A DNA stretch of 64,000 nucleotides from Hydractinia symbiolongicarpus (lineage: Eukaryota; Cnidaria; Hydrozoa; Anthoathecata; Hydractiniidae), in NCBI RefSeq assembly GCF_029227915.1, contig NC_079875.1, positions 12,273,001 to 12,337,000 on the forward strand. The letters are read 5' to 3'. The notes below the pieces were generated by a model. That model made no database searches, was not told where the DNA came from, and saw only the letters and a program-made list of their open reading frames with translations. The position numbers were made by a program, and so were the translations under genes. Positions 26,101 to 35,905 of this stretch are shown here, one piece after another; position 1 is the first letter of the stretch, and the number at the start of each line of letters is the position of its first letter.

Positions 26101-29100
26101 ATGCTTGCCTTACCTCTAGCAAGTCTTATTAACTAATGGAAGTTAACGGTTTATTTCGTTAATTTTTACATTACAAAAATGATTCACAAAATCAATTTAT
26201 TTTTTGTTAGAACAAAAAGTCGGTTTTCAGGGCGGATTTAATCTCTTGCTATTTTTTGCGCAAATTTGAATTTGCAGAAAGCATCAAAAGTGCGAAAATT
26301 AATTCTGGCGAAGATAAAATCGCTTCAGATTTCTTCACATTCCCTCGATTATTAATATTTTTCATATATATCTCTATAAAGCAGGATTTGAATGATATAT
26401 CCTGCGTCAGTGAGCAGTTTTCAATAGTCCAGCTTGCAGAACAAATGACTTTGATCGATCACACACTCATGGCGCGGGTTCCAACCAGGTAACTTAAATG
26501 TGGTTTTAAATTTCGTTTCTTTTTGTGTCTCTTTTGGCATAATACGTTATTTAAAGCAAAAGAAACCTACATACAAAGTTAGTTTGGTATAAGCCTACAG
26601 TGGCCTTGAAACATCCAGCTTATTTACTTTTGCCTGATATCAAATTAAAACAGCAAGAAAACTGAAGAATTGCACTGAAAAAAACCCGTAAAGTATTTCA
26701 TTTCATGTTTATGTTATTTTTTACCTTCCTCCAACTATCCCTTCCTCCATTTTTTATGCATTTTTTGTCCTCCTCTAGTTTCTTTCACTACCTCCTCACG
26801 TTCTTCCACCACCACCTTTCACAAAGCACCCTAGCGTAATCAACTTACATTGTAAGTTACAATCACTACTGGCTACAAGCTCGCCCCTAGAAGACGAAAA
26901 ACGTTAGCACTCTTCATTAGTCAAGTATTAACTAAGACCTTACTGTTTGACATGGCACGTTTAGAGAAGGTGTACTAACCCATCTTGTTTTAATCATTTG
27001 TGTACGTCTGTTTATGTATCTTAGGGAATTCTTATCAACTGCATGGATGGGAGAGGAAAAAGAAAAAAATGCGCCCAACTTGTTAAAAGCAATTGAACGA
27101 TTCAATCTGGTCAGTACTTTATTCGTTTAGATTAAAAACATTGGCTTAGATTCAGATCAGATTTATATTTAAAAGATGTCTATTAGCATAAACATCGACT
27201 CAAGGGCATCTTGTATCTTTTCTGATTTTGGAGCGTTGATACAAATCGCTGTCTGATGTCAGAATGAATCCAAAATGCCTTTGCAACAAGGTTGTATAAA
27301 CATTTCAAAGTCGACTATAATTCGACTTGTCGTACAGAGTCATCTACAGTAAATCGATTTTTGTACATTCCATAATCCTACTTTCGTCAATAGCCAACTG
27401 CTATAATCCAATTTTTCGTGCATATTTATCCACTTTAATTCGATTTCCGTCAGTTTGGGATAACACTACTTTGATTGTTGTTTAGACTAGCCGGTTGATT
27501 GCATCAGAAATCGTTTCAAAATCCACAAGTGCTGGTAGAGCAAATGTTATTGAAAAGTGGGCCATGGTTGCTGACGCGTGTCGCTGTTTGCATAACTTTA
27601 ATGCCGTATTGACCATCATGACGGCCTTTACGTCATCTGCTATATTTAGGTTGAAGAAAACATGGGAAAAAGTGTCCAAACAGGTAAGAGCAGTTATTTT
27701 GAGCTTTGATCTAAAAAATTATGCACCTTTCCTTCACCTGTCTGATACATCTGTGTAGATTCAAACGCTAATTGAAAAGTTGAAGAACATGGTATCTGCT
27801 GAGGGAAGGTTTCGAAACATGAGAGAGGTCTTAAAATGGTAAGAGAATTGTATCCTGATTTTTGGTGCTGCTGTTTGGATAAGTATATGAAAGCTAGTAC
27901 GAACGAGGTATATCTATCTCTCTACCAGGCGTCACGTTCAAAATGTCTGTCAATAGTTGTTTAAAAAGTTAACCCAGAAAAGCCTCGGTGAGGGATATCT
28001 GGCAAATTTAGCTGACACGTATATTTTCTCGAATCTTAATGTATAACGTACTCGCCATATTTTTGCTATAAAATCTCTTAAATTTTGGATAGTATACATT
28101 TGTTAAACACCAGTTTCATATGAAAAGCATACGTGTTCTTTTTTCGTTTTATAGCTGTGATCCGCCCTGTGTTCCATACTTAGGATTTTATCTGACAGAT
28201 TTAGCTTTTATTGAAGAAAGTACGTCCATGGTTAAAGACACAGGCTTGGTTAATTTCTCTAAGATGAAAATGGTAAGATACTAAAAATATATGTACAATG
28301 TAGCTAAAATTCAGACAAAACTTTTATTAAAAAATATTTCTCCCTATTTTTTTTCCAATAAATTAAAAGAAAAAATTATTTTACCAGATAGTTTTAATAA
28401 AAAAATTGATTTGTGCCCCTGGATTACTTCCTTTTGCGCAAGATAACTAAAAAAATTCCCGCGCCAGTTTGAGGCTTCTGCGCCAACATGGTAACTAAAG
28501 GTTGGTTTGAAACACAACGATAACTCCATCTTACCTGGGCTTGATGGATTTGTCAGAGATAATTTGCTAACTTTGTTGTAATTTCAATGCTATATATTCA
28601 AAACTATACTATATATTTTAATACTATATCATTATATTTCATATATGACAAATGTTCAGAACATATTGACAAGTCAATAAAAAAAAAACAATTTCAAAAA
28701 AGTTGCATCCCCCTGGGCGCAGTAGGGTTAATTAAAATGATAATATAGGAACAATTTGTTTGGATAGTTCTAATAAATATTGTGCACTTTATTCAGTACC
28801 ATCCCAATTCGACAGTTTCTGTTAATTTTTTTTAATTGTAAACACTGAATTTAGGTTTCTAATATTGTGCATGAGATTCGATTTTACCAGACGACGTCAT
28901 ACAGAATCACGAAAAAACAACAGGTGATTTTGTTTCTTTTGATCCCAATGACGTAAATGTATTGGGATTGTATCGAGCTCCCATTTGAGCTACGAAAGTC
29001 GTGCAAGCACAGCAAACGCTAGACAACCGCCTAAGATATCAATTCTATTCTTATGCTGAACGCTAAGCAGAAAAAATCGATTACACTTATTTTTTATATA

Positions 29101-29756
29101 TATTTTTTTATATTTTACTACCAAAAAAAAAATTCTACAAAGAATACTTCTTACTTTCACCAATCTACTTTTTCCTTCCGAGGTATCGCGTTTAACAATG
29201 TTATTTTCAAATAAAACGTTTTAACATACAAGTTTAATCACGTACCGTGAGAAAAAAGCAACGCAAGTAAGGAATTAGAGAATTCTAATTTGGTTCAAAA
29301 CTCGCCATGGGTTAAATCCGCATTTTTAAAATATGGGCGGAGATTCGTAACCTTTTATTTCGCATTTTACATTGCTTCTGACATGTTCATATTTTCTGAA
29401 GAAAATTAGTATATAATTCACTCTAGACATTTTAAAATTCCGCAATGCAAATAAAAATGTATCTATACGCAATTCCTTATTTGCATTTTTTACAATTTTA
29501 GAGGACCTATTTGCATCAACATTCCTAATCCTTTTTTCCAGTTTTATTTTCTTCCCCTGAAGGTAATTTCTTTCCTTGTAACTGGAAATACTCGTTTATC
29601 ATTTTACAATTATAGATATTCAACTATTTACTCCAAACAGCGGACAAACTAAGGAGTGATGAAGATATTTACCAAGAATCTTTGATATTAGAGCAGAAAC
29701 GTGCAGCTACGTCTGGTTCAAGGATCAAATTTTCATTCCCTTTCGGCCACAACTAA
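14105..29756 (+). CDS. RASGRF: Ras-specific guanine nucleotide-releasing factor (RasGRF1/2 type), 26 coding exons
   Basis: A dual GEF that loads GTP on Ras (CDC25 domain) and Rac-type GTPases (DH), at membranes under calmodulin control. Coding exons: 14105-14353, 15217-15335, 16088-16235, 16319-16405, 16703-16956, 17792-17871, 18197-18273, 19019-19135, 19698-19808, 20256-20373, 20778-20929, 21489-21543, 21793-21938, 22240-22316, 22416-22491, 22867-23116, 23957-24873, 25084-25196, 25610-25661, 26385-26488, 27025-27109, 27486-27683, 27759-27838, 28155-28272, 28855-28923, 29616-29756. All borders are GT/AG and phases match. The 1330 residues compare with about 1240-1270 in vertebrates. Domains: PH 20-122; coiled coil 125-190; IQ from 202 ([14 protein letters not shown]); DH about 228-415 ([18 protein letters not shown]); PH2 to 571 ([10 protein letters not shown]); RasGEF-N about 600-700; low-complexity linker with [13 protein letters not shown] near 950; CDC25 about 1080-1325 ([29 protein letters not shown]). 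The start matches the family N-terminus. The exon 20 start could be 3 bases earlier. An alternative donor at 16268 would break the frame. Confidence 0.95.
14703..14752. repeat. Perfect 21-bp hairpin in RasGRF intron 1
   Basis: The arms at 14703-14723 and 14732-14752 are exact reverse complements around an 8-base loop. Weaker pairing extends outward through the 'attttttgtt' flanks. It is probably a small foldback element inserted in the intron. Confidence 0.85.
15352..15635 (+). mobile_element. tRNA-derived SINE, copy 2 (longest)
   Basis: Lies directly after RasGRF exon 2. Has a tRNA-like head (ggtagccttgtggtagag, then a 'ggttcgattct'-like B-box), the shared body 'ctataaaagtgtgaatc', a middle with 'cttgcacgactttcgtaact', and the shared tail 'ggaactgaagaggttatc'. 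Its middle section is what copy 1 lacks and copy 3 retains. Confidence 0.75.
16430..16620 (+). repeat. CAA/AAC-rich microsatellite in RasGRF intron 4
   Basis: Two blocks of imperfect CAA/AAC repeats separated by about 60 bases. They create a Gln/Arg-rich and Asn-rich open frame, but the block lies between a good donor at 16406 and a good acceptor ending at 16702. The flanking exons join in frame without it, so it is intronic. Confidence 0.8.
19402..19582. mobile_element. Mini-Helitron on the minus strand plus an adjacent plus-strand 3' end (RasGRF intron)
   Basis: Read on the minus strand, an element starts TCTCTTTAATAATAGCCG at 19542, carries repeated 'ctgtctgc' units and ends with a 'cgtggattttttccacgg'-like hairpin region and CTAG at 19402. 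Immediately beyond, on the plus strand, a second hairpin 'cgtggaattttccacg' leads to a CTAATGATTAG end at about 19582. This gives two oppositely oriented Helitron remnants back to back. Confidence 0.55.
23400..23620. mobile_element. Degenerate Helitron-like termini in RasGRF intron 16
   Basis: Decayed versions of the subterminal hairpin are visible near 23410-23425 ('aaaatccatgga') and 23570-23590 ('cgcggaagaatccatggg'), with 'gcgggaaatcg' sequence like that near 10845. No intact terminus is present. Two or more old elements are likely. Confidence 0.3.
28950..29082 (-). mobile_element. tRNA-derived SINE, copy 3 (truncated, minus strand)
   Basis: The reverse complement reads through the same body as copy 2, including the 'ctgctta..gttcagcat' segment, 'agaattgatatctta' and 'cttgcacgactttcgtagct'. 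The tRNA-like head is missing and the shared tail is not clear. Located in the penultimate coding intron region of RasGRF. Confidence 0.65.
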
Positions 29757-30654
29757 CATATACAAAGATCGGATGCTTGGTGTAAAGTTAACTTAGATGG
29801 GAACAGTAATGAGAATATTGATGACAATGTTAATGACGAAACTTACTGAAAAGGAAAAAATGACTACTAGATTATATGAACAATCACATTTGTATCGATT
29901 CCTAATGTATTTAATTTAAGGATGTGATACAGGTAGTTAATTTTTTTTTCTGGTTGTATGGGCTTAGCAATGCTTATTTTTTAAACTTAAAAATATTAAA
30001 TATTTAATTTTATGGAATTTATAAATTGTTTTTTTTTATCATAGCGGTTTTGACAGTTAGTACACCATTTTTACCATTAGAGGGAGGTCGTTGAAAGTGG
30101 AAGGCGCACAATGCCAGTGGCAGTTCTTCTATTCCAATATTAAACATGATAAAGCCTTGATATTTAGTGAATATCGATGCCATTTTATTACGGATCTTTT
30201 GAGAAACTTTTAGAATTTGACACCTGCTATAGATTGAGAGGTATGGAAAATGCTTGAAAATACTCTCAAACCTTCTGGATACTGTTTTGTACCAGCATAC
30301 ACAAGTTGAAAGATAGTTATGACAAGCTGTTCCATTGATTAGTCCTCAATAGCACTTGGAAAAACATTAGGCAATTTTTTTTTGTCAACAGTTCCCACAC
30401 GCTTTTTTTAATGTACTGAAAATTCTATCATTATACAACAACCAGTATAAAGCTAAAGCATTCTCTAATCGACATTGATTGAACATCAAAGGACATTAAA
30501 TTAACAAAATGATTTTTGGTGCGCAGTAGGAATCACTGTTGTCAATGTGGGTCCTGTGTGCGGTTTTATTTGGACAATCAGTTACACTACACAAAAACTC
30601 TGTAGCTGGAAGAAAAAAGAACTTCTACAATCACACTGCGATTATGATTTAAAG

Positions 30655-30817
30655 TTACTGTTGAAGGTTTATCATTTCTTGAAATTCATAGTTTAGTAGA
30701 CGATGTTTCGGGAGATCCTTCTCCCATCACCGGGCATGATTAATGGGAAAGGATCTTTCGAAAGGCCTCCTAATAAACTATCATGTTCAAGAAATGATAA
30801 AACTTAACAGTAATATA
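30655..30817. repeat. Long imperfect palindrome (foldback element)
   Basis: The left part from about 30655 (tactgttgaaggtttatcat) is matched by the reverse complement of the right part ending near 30817. The arms are roughly 70 bases, with a GGGAGA/TCTCCC type centre around 30710-30740. It resembles a small MITE; no clear target-site duplication was recognised. Confidence 0.65.
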
Positions 30818-31419
30818 AATAATGGACAGACAAACTGGAATAATATCTTCAATAATTTAAAAGGGTTGAAGTGTGTAAAGAGATGAATAAATAAAATAAA
30901 CAACGTTCTACAATGCTAGAAACAACAGAATTTTATTCAGCTTTATTCACAAAGTTTTCAGATGAACTTTTGTTAAATCCGAGTATAACAAATAAAAGAA
31001 CATGCTTCATCGCTGTAAAGGTACCATCTTGAATAGTGAATTTACGTATGCACACCTGTTTTGAAACAAAATGAATGTTATAAATTGAAATGGAGTAAAG
31101 AATAAAGCTGATCTAGCCTGTTAAATAATTTAGTATTGTATCTCATCTGTTCAGCTATTAAGTTTAAAAATAGAGAAAAAGAAGCAGTGATATATATATT
31201 AAATATAGTTTAATATATTTTTTGAAAACAATACTGAGAAAAGATTATTTAAGCTTAGAGTTGTTCGTTCAGAAGGGGATTACTTTGAAAACTATAATAA
31301 ATATGAAGTTTACAGGTCAAGTCATAACATTATTATCCAGCTAAAGCCATTCGCGTAATTTGAAAATACTGAAGAAACTTATGAAAGATAATACCCCTAA
31401 GGTGTCACAGCTCTTTTCC

Positions 31420-31880
31420 AATACAGTTATCGTTTTTATTTTGACAGTTCTCACTTTTATTTCGAGGGTTATCGTTTTTATTTTAACAGTTTTCGCTTTT
31501 ACTTCGACGGTTATCGTTTTTATTTCGACAGTTATCGTTTTTATTTCGACAGTTATCGTTTTTATTTCGACAGTTATTGTTTTTATTTCGACAGTTCTCC
31601 CTTTATTTCGACAGTTCTCGTTTTTATTTTAACAATTCTCGCCTTTACTTCGACGGCTATCGTTTTTATTTTAACAGTTCTCGTTTTCATTTCGACAGTT
31701 CTCGTCTTTATTTCGACAGTTCTCGTTTTAATCTTGACACTTCTCCTATTTTTTTGTGACAGCTCATTTTTGTTTAGTAGTTTTCGTTTTTACTTTGACT
31801 TTTCTCGCTTTTATTTTGGCAGTTTTCATTTTCATTTCGACGGTCCTCGTTTCTTGTTTTTTGTTTTGACATTTCTCCTT
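31420..31880 (+). repeat. Minisatellite, 21-bp unit
   Basis: About 20 tandem copies of a unit close to 'ttatcgtttttatttcgaca', regular in the centre (31500-31600) and more diverged to both sides. The overlapping open frames of Ile, Val, Phe and Tyr repeats come from the unit and are not gene evidence. Confidence 0.9.
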
Positions 31881-32185
31881 TTGTAATTAGTCAACTTTTA
31901 ATAATTAAATGTATTATAAAGACATTAAAAAAATTGTTTAATAATTTTCCGTTTCCGACGTTTAAAATGCTTTCATTCTGAATTTTTTTCGTACAAAACA
32001 ATACATTGAAATGTTGCGCCTGTGAATGAAGGCAATCAAAAGCAAACTTTGACAACGTATTTAAGATTATATACAATATAAGGCTTGATGGATCGCCCAG
32101 CCTTAAATTTGTTTAAAAGTTGGTTTTTTAGGCAAGTGTCAATTTTAAAAACTGATTATATATTTCTTTCCAAACTGTGTTGTAG

Positions 32186-32331
32186 CATCGTCAAAAACAT
32201 CGAGCAACGAAAATAAAAAACGAAACGTTGAAAATGTTTCTACCGTACAAACAAGGGTTACTGAAAGGTTGAGAAATATTGCACGAAGGTACCACGTTAA
32301 AATCATTGACACAGAAGGGAAAGTGTTCTAA
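32186..32331 (+). CDS. Orphan exon-like ORF ending in a stop (unassigned)
   Basis: A good acceptor (pyrimidine-rich, ending TTGTAG at 32185) is followed by a frame that enters with two bases of a split codon and runs 48 codons to TAA at 32329-32331. The product is Lys/Arg/Asn/Ser-rich and ends in RRYHVKIIDTEGKVF, less AT-biased and more protein-like than surrounding chance frames. No upstream partner exon was found and no family is recognised. It could be the last exon of an unseen gene, an alternative RasGRF end, or chance. Confidence 0.2.
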
Positions 32332-33083
32332 ATGAAAGAAAACAAGACGGAATGGAGAATAGTGAATAGCAAGGAGTGATGTGAAAGATGCATTGTGAAG
32401 ATTGCGAGTCAAGAAAAATTAAAACAAGATTAAAAGAACACTTAAACGGAGCAAATAAATGTAGAGAAGAAAATATATCAGGGCTGTCTCAATATGTGAA
32501 GATAAGCAACCACGGATTCAATAAAAACGCGGTAGAAATCATTTGTAAAGAAAACGATTTATGAAAAAGAAGTTTACAGAAAGCTATTAGCATAAAAAAA
32601 CAGTAAAAACGAATTAATGAACAAAAAAGAAGAGATAAAACTATTATCGCACGTTTGGAAAAGCATTTTATAATCGCAATTAATTTTAATTGTACCTAGA
32701 GAATAAATCTATTTAAGCATTTGTTATATTTTACAACGTTTTTAAAATTTGTGCATGAAGACCTGACAACAACACAGTTAGAACACGTTTAAACAAATGC
32801 ATATACAGTTTATGCTGACTGCCATAATATTAAGTTATAAACTAATAATTGTTACCAGATAGCCCTTTGACTAAAAAGTGTTTTGGGGGAGCAACATAAA
32901 AATGGGATCTAATAGGTTTACAGATAAATTGATCAATTTAATATCAATTTAGAAAATTCAATATTCAGTTTTGTCTCAACTATATTTTTAATGAAATAAT
33001 TTTTACTTTTCTTATATTGTAGCTAAACACAGAATACAGAAGTGAGCAAAATAGCATGTTAAGACGTACTTGCCAGCAACGAG

Positions 33084-33251
33084 ATGCGTCTATTGTTAAA
33101 AATATTACCGTGTGTTAGTTTCTGTTGCATTATGGTGACTCTAATGTATGCCTATAATTTTCATATCAACCAAGGGAACATTCAAGCACCAAATATAAAA
33201 AACTATAGAGGAAGAAACACAACAAGCATAATACAAAAAAATAAAGAAAAT

Positions 33252-33286
<35 letters not shown>

Positions 33287-34295
33287 AATTATCCTTCTTT
33301 ACACGCCATTTTTTGGAGACAAAAACTGGCATGGATTTATGCATCCTGATATCAAGCAATATTCCAAGACTTGTGGTTGTAAATACAAAAACTGTCTTGT
33401 TTCGAACGATAAGAAATTGTTTTTGAAAAGCGATGCAGTTATTTTTCACGGGCGTGATGTTTCGGCAAGATCACCTAATTGGGTGGAATTAAACAAAGCG
33501 AGACCAAAGTCACAAATCTGGGTATACCTTATTCTAGAAAACCCGTACAATACACCAAACACCAATACGTATAGTAAATATTTTAATTTGACATTTTCGT
33601 ATAGACAAAGTAGCGATATTATGCGTCCAAGATCAAGGTTTAGAAAGCTGACTTCAAACGAGAAACGCTCAATGCTGAATGTGAATTATGCAGCTGGAAA
33701 AAATGAATTAATGAACTGGTTTGTCAGCCATTGCGGCACGTTCCGAGATCGCGTTATGCTAGCATTAGAGAAGTTCGGTGTTGCAATGTCTATTGGAGGA
33801 AATTGTTTTAAAAACAAGAAACGTATCCATTGCTCAGATAAACAATGTTTAAATGAACAGCGCAAGTTTAAATTTTACTTCGCTGCTGAAAACGCATTTT
33901 GTGATGATTACATAACAGAAAAATATTGGGTGAAACCTTTCATTGCTGATCAGGTACCAGTTGTTCTTGGTGGTGCAAACTACACCAGGCTGGCAATACC
34001 TGGTTCATATATAGATGCATTTCAGTTTCAATCAGTGAAACAACTGGCCGATTATATTAAGATGCTTGATGGTAATGATACAGCATATAACCAATACTTT
34101 AAATGGAAACAAACATACAAACTTATTTTCGAAGATTATAAAGGTTGCCATTATGGAGTGTGCAAATTGTGCGAGATTCTGAACAACAAGAACTATTCAT
34201 ATAAGCCGTTAGATTTAAAGGAAGTCATCAATTCTGAAAAAGAATGCAGGAAGCAAAGTAATTTTGCTAATGAGTGGCTTAGCAGGACGAGTTGA
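33084..34295 (+). CDS. Alpha-1,3-fucosyltransferase-like glycosyltransferase (GT10), intronless
   Basis: Predicted Golgi type II membrane enzyme moving fucose from GDP-fucose to N-acetylglucosamine-type acceptors. The 403 residues start with a short cytosolic tip and one membrane anchor (about 5-25), then a stem with an Asn-rich run (about 55-67). The GT10 N-terminal domain follows with VIFHGRD (about 118-124) and TFSYRQSSDIMRP (about 170-183). The C-terminal nucleotide-binding domain has YFAAENAFCDDYITEKYW (about 262-279), then VPVVLGGANY, and a Cys-rich end (CHYGVCKLC). The length is normal for the family and the whole gene sits in one exon, as is common for these enzymes. The upstream ATG context is the first in the frame. 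The acceptor specificity (Lewis-type or core-type) cannot be told from sequence. An acceptor-like AG before 33022 may mark a 5' UTR intron. Confidence 0.93.
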
Positions 34296-34334
34296 GAAGA
34301 TTTTCTATTAGATATCAAATCTAAGTGAATTATT

Positions 34335-34970
34335 AAGGGGCAGTTGATTCTGCTTCCTTTCAGTTTGTTTTTAATAACTCTTTTTCGCCCGCTTCATAGT
34401 TCTGATACGTCCTTAAATTAAAAGTTATCTATAAGATACATGCGTGCCAAATTTTTATGTCCCATACGTCTTTAGAGCCGTGGAAATTTGCTATTACTCG
34501 AAACTACACCTATAAAATCCTCATAATCGGGAAACTATAATAACTTTAGGATTATATTTACAAATTGTAGCTTACAACACAACTCTATTTTATTAAGGGG
34601 AATTATTGTAAATTTTGGACAAAGTCGGATTTTTGGCATTCTTCTTATGCCAACTATGTAAAAACCGGTAAATATGTTAAATATCTTTTATTTAACTATC
34701 AAAAACTTCAAACAGAATTTGTAAATTCGCTCTAGAACTAATTTGCTTGAATTTTAAGAAGATAGTGGTATTTTAGAGAAATTTCTAACTTTCGATGACG
34801 TCACAGAAAAAACGCTGACATAAACAGAAACTTATTGCTGCCATTTTGCTTCTTTCATACCGTACTGTAAGTGGATTAAGTTTGAGTCAATTTGAACCAG
34901 TCTATCAAAAATTATTGAGGGGTTTCGATCATAATACGTTTGAAACCTTGGACGGAATAGGGTTTAACAA
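34335..34970 (+). mobile_element. Diverged second copy of the TTAA-type MITE
   Basis: Long stretches parallel the intact element at 37467-38210: the 'ttaataactc' start, 'atgtcccatac', 'attactcgaaactac', 'gtaataac..aggattat', 'cgctctagaac', 'gtgacgtcacagaaaa' and the 'ggaatagggttta' end. The left terminal repeat is degraded (ggggcagttgattctgcttc in place of the G/C-rich palindrome). Confidence 0.65.
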
Positions 34971-35314
34971 GAGCCGTCTGTCCAGCTACCAAAACTACGA
35001 CGCGCTAAACATGAATTACGCACAACGACTAATACATCGGTGTCGCTGGGCGCTATACCCGTCGTTTTAGCTGTGTCTTCCGGAAATTTTGTATGAATAT
35101 CGGTCGTTTTTCTAATCTTACCGCAGTGTAATAATCCCGCGTTTTTATAATACGCTATTTGTGAATATAAACTGCTGGATGCTTAATGGTCTGTTGGGTT
35201 AATGCAACATGACATCTTGTGGGAGAAATATAGTAGTAAATATAGTGTATAATGTAGTATTTTTTTTGTATATAATATATAGTATATGTTATAGTATATA
35301 TAGTATAGTATATA

Positions 35315-35838
35315 CTTTAAGGGCAGAAATTTTCGCGATTTTCGCGGTTTTGTCCCCTTTTCGCGAAAATTTCTGCCCGGTAAAAAATTTAACCTAAAAT
35401 TTGCGAAAGTTATTATCGCGAAAAATCAACTTTTTCAAAAAATTGCGAAAGTTTTTTCCAAGTTTGAAAAGCGGAAAACTCATAAATAACAAGGACAAGG
35501 GTAGAAATAATAGAATCACAACGAAAAAAATCAGCCTAAAAAAAGTCTCTGAAACTTTAACTTTAAAAATAGCTCCAAAGGCCGACTCAATCTGGTAAAT
35601 GGTGGTTGTTATAAAGTGGAAGTTACCAAATGTAGTGAAATAAATAAATAAGTCTGCATATTTCTCCTGAATGCATTGTATGTTGTATGGTATATTCATT
35701 GTCATTCGCGAAAGCTTTTGTTTCAAGAAATTAAGATTTTGGAAAATTCGCGAAAGTTTTTTCTGTAAAATTAGTTCCAGAAGTGGAATTCGCGAAAATT
35801 AACTTCGCGAAATTTTGCAAAAATTTCTGCCCTTAAAG
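35315..35838. mobile_element. 524-bp MITE with TA target duplication
   Basis: The terminal inverted repeats share CTTTAAGGGCAGAAATTTT (19 bases, exact) and then similar 'cgcga' sequence. The element is flanked by TA at 35313-35314 and 35839-35840, as for Tc1/mariner-type insertions. Inside the left end an extra inverted copy of the terminal sequence makes a hairpin at about 35321-35378. There is no transposase, so it is non-autonomous. Confidence 0.8.
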
Positions 35839-35859
35839 TAGCATCCAGCGACCACTGGG

Positions 35860-35905
35860 TAAGCGGCCCACTGCTCTGCCAACTGAGCTATCGATCCGAT
35901 AATGA
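35860..35905 (-). other. tRNA-like A-box fragment
   Basis: On the minus strand the sequence reads 'atagctcagttggcagagc', a canonical tRNA D-arm/A-box, but no B-box or full cloverleaf follows. It lies just outside the MITE at 35315-35838. Probably a truncated SINE or tRNA pseudogene related to the one at 46760-46830. Confidence 0.45.

Larger units (their letters stand above)
29757..33083. other. RasGRF 3' flank and intergenic region
   Basis: The RasGRF 3' UTR begins here. Candidate AATAAA signals occur near 30885-30895 and 30988, but the true end is not decidable. The stretch holds a palindromic element at 30655-30817, a 21-bp minisatellite at 31420-31880 and an exon-like open segment at 32186-32331. 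Otherwise it is AT-rich with no gene seen. Confidence 0.5.

Noticed and set aside
31360-31759. Ile/Val/Phe-rich open frames resembling a membrane protein
   Set aside because: Produced by the 21-bp minisatellite, whose unit is a multiple of three.
31420-31880. CRISPR-like array
   Set aside because: The repeats are contiguous with no unique spacers, and the host is a eukaryote.
33141-33449. Minus-strand open frame with a valine run inside the fucosyltransferase
   Set aside because: Antisense reading of the asparagine (AAC) run in the stem region of the enzyme.
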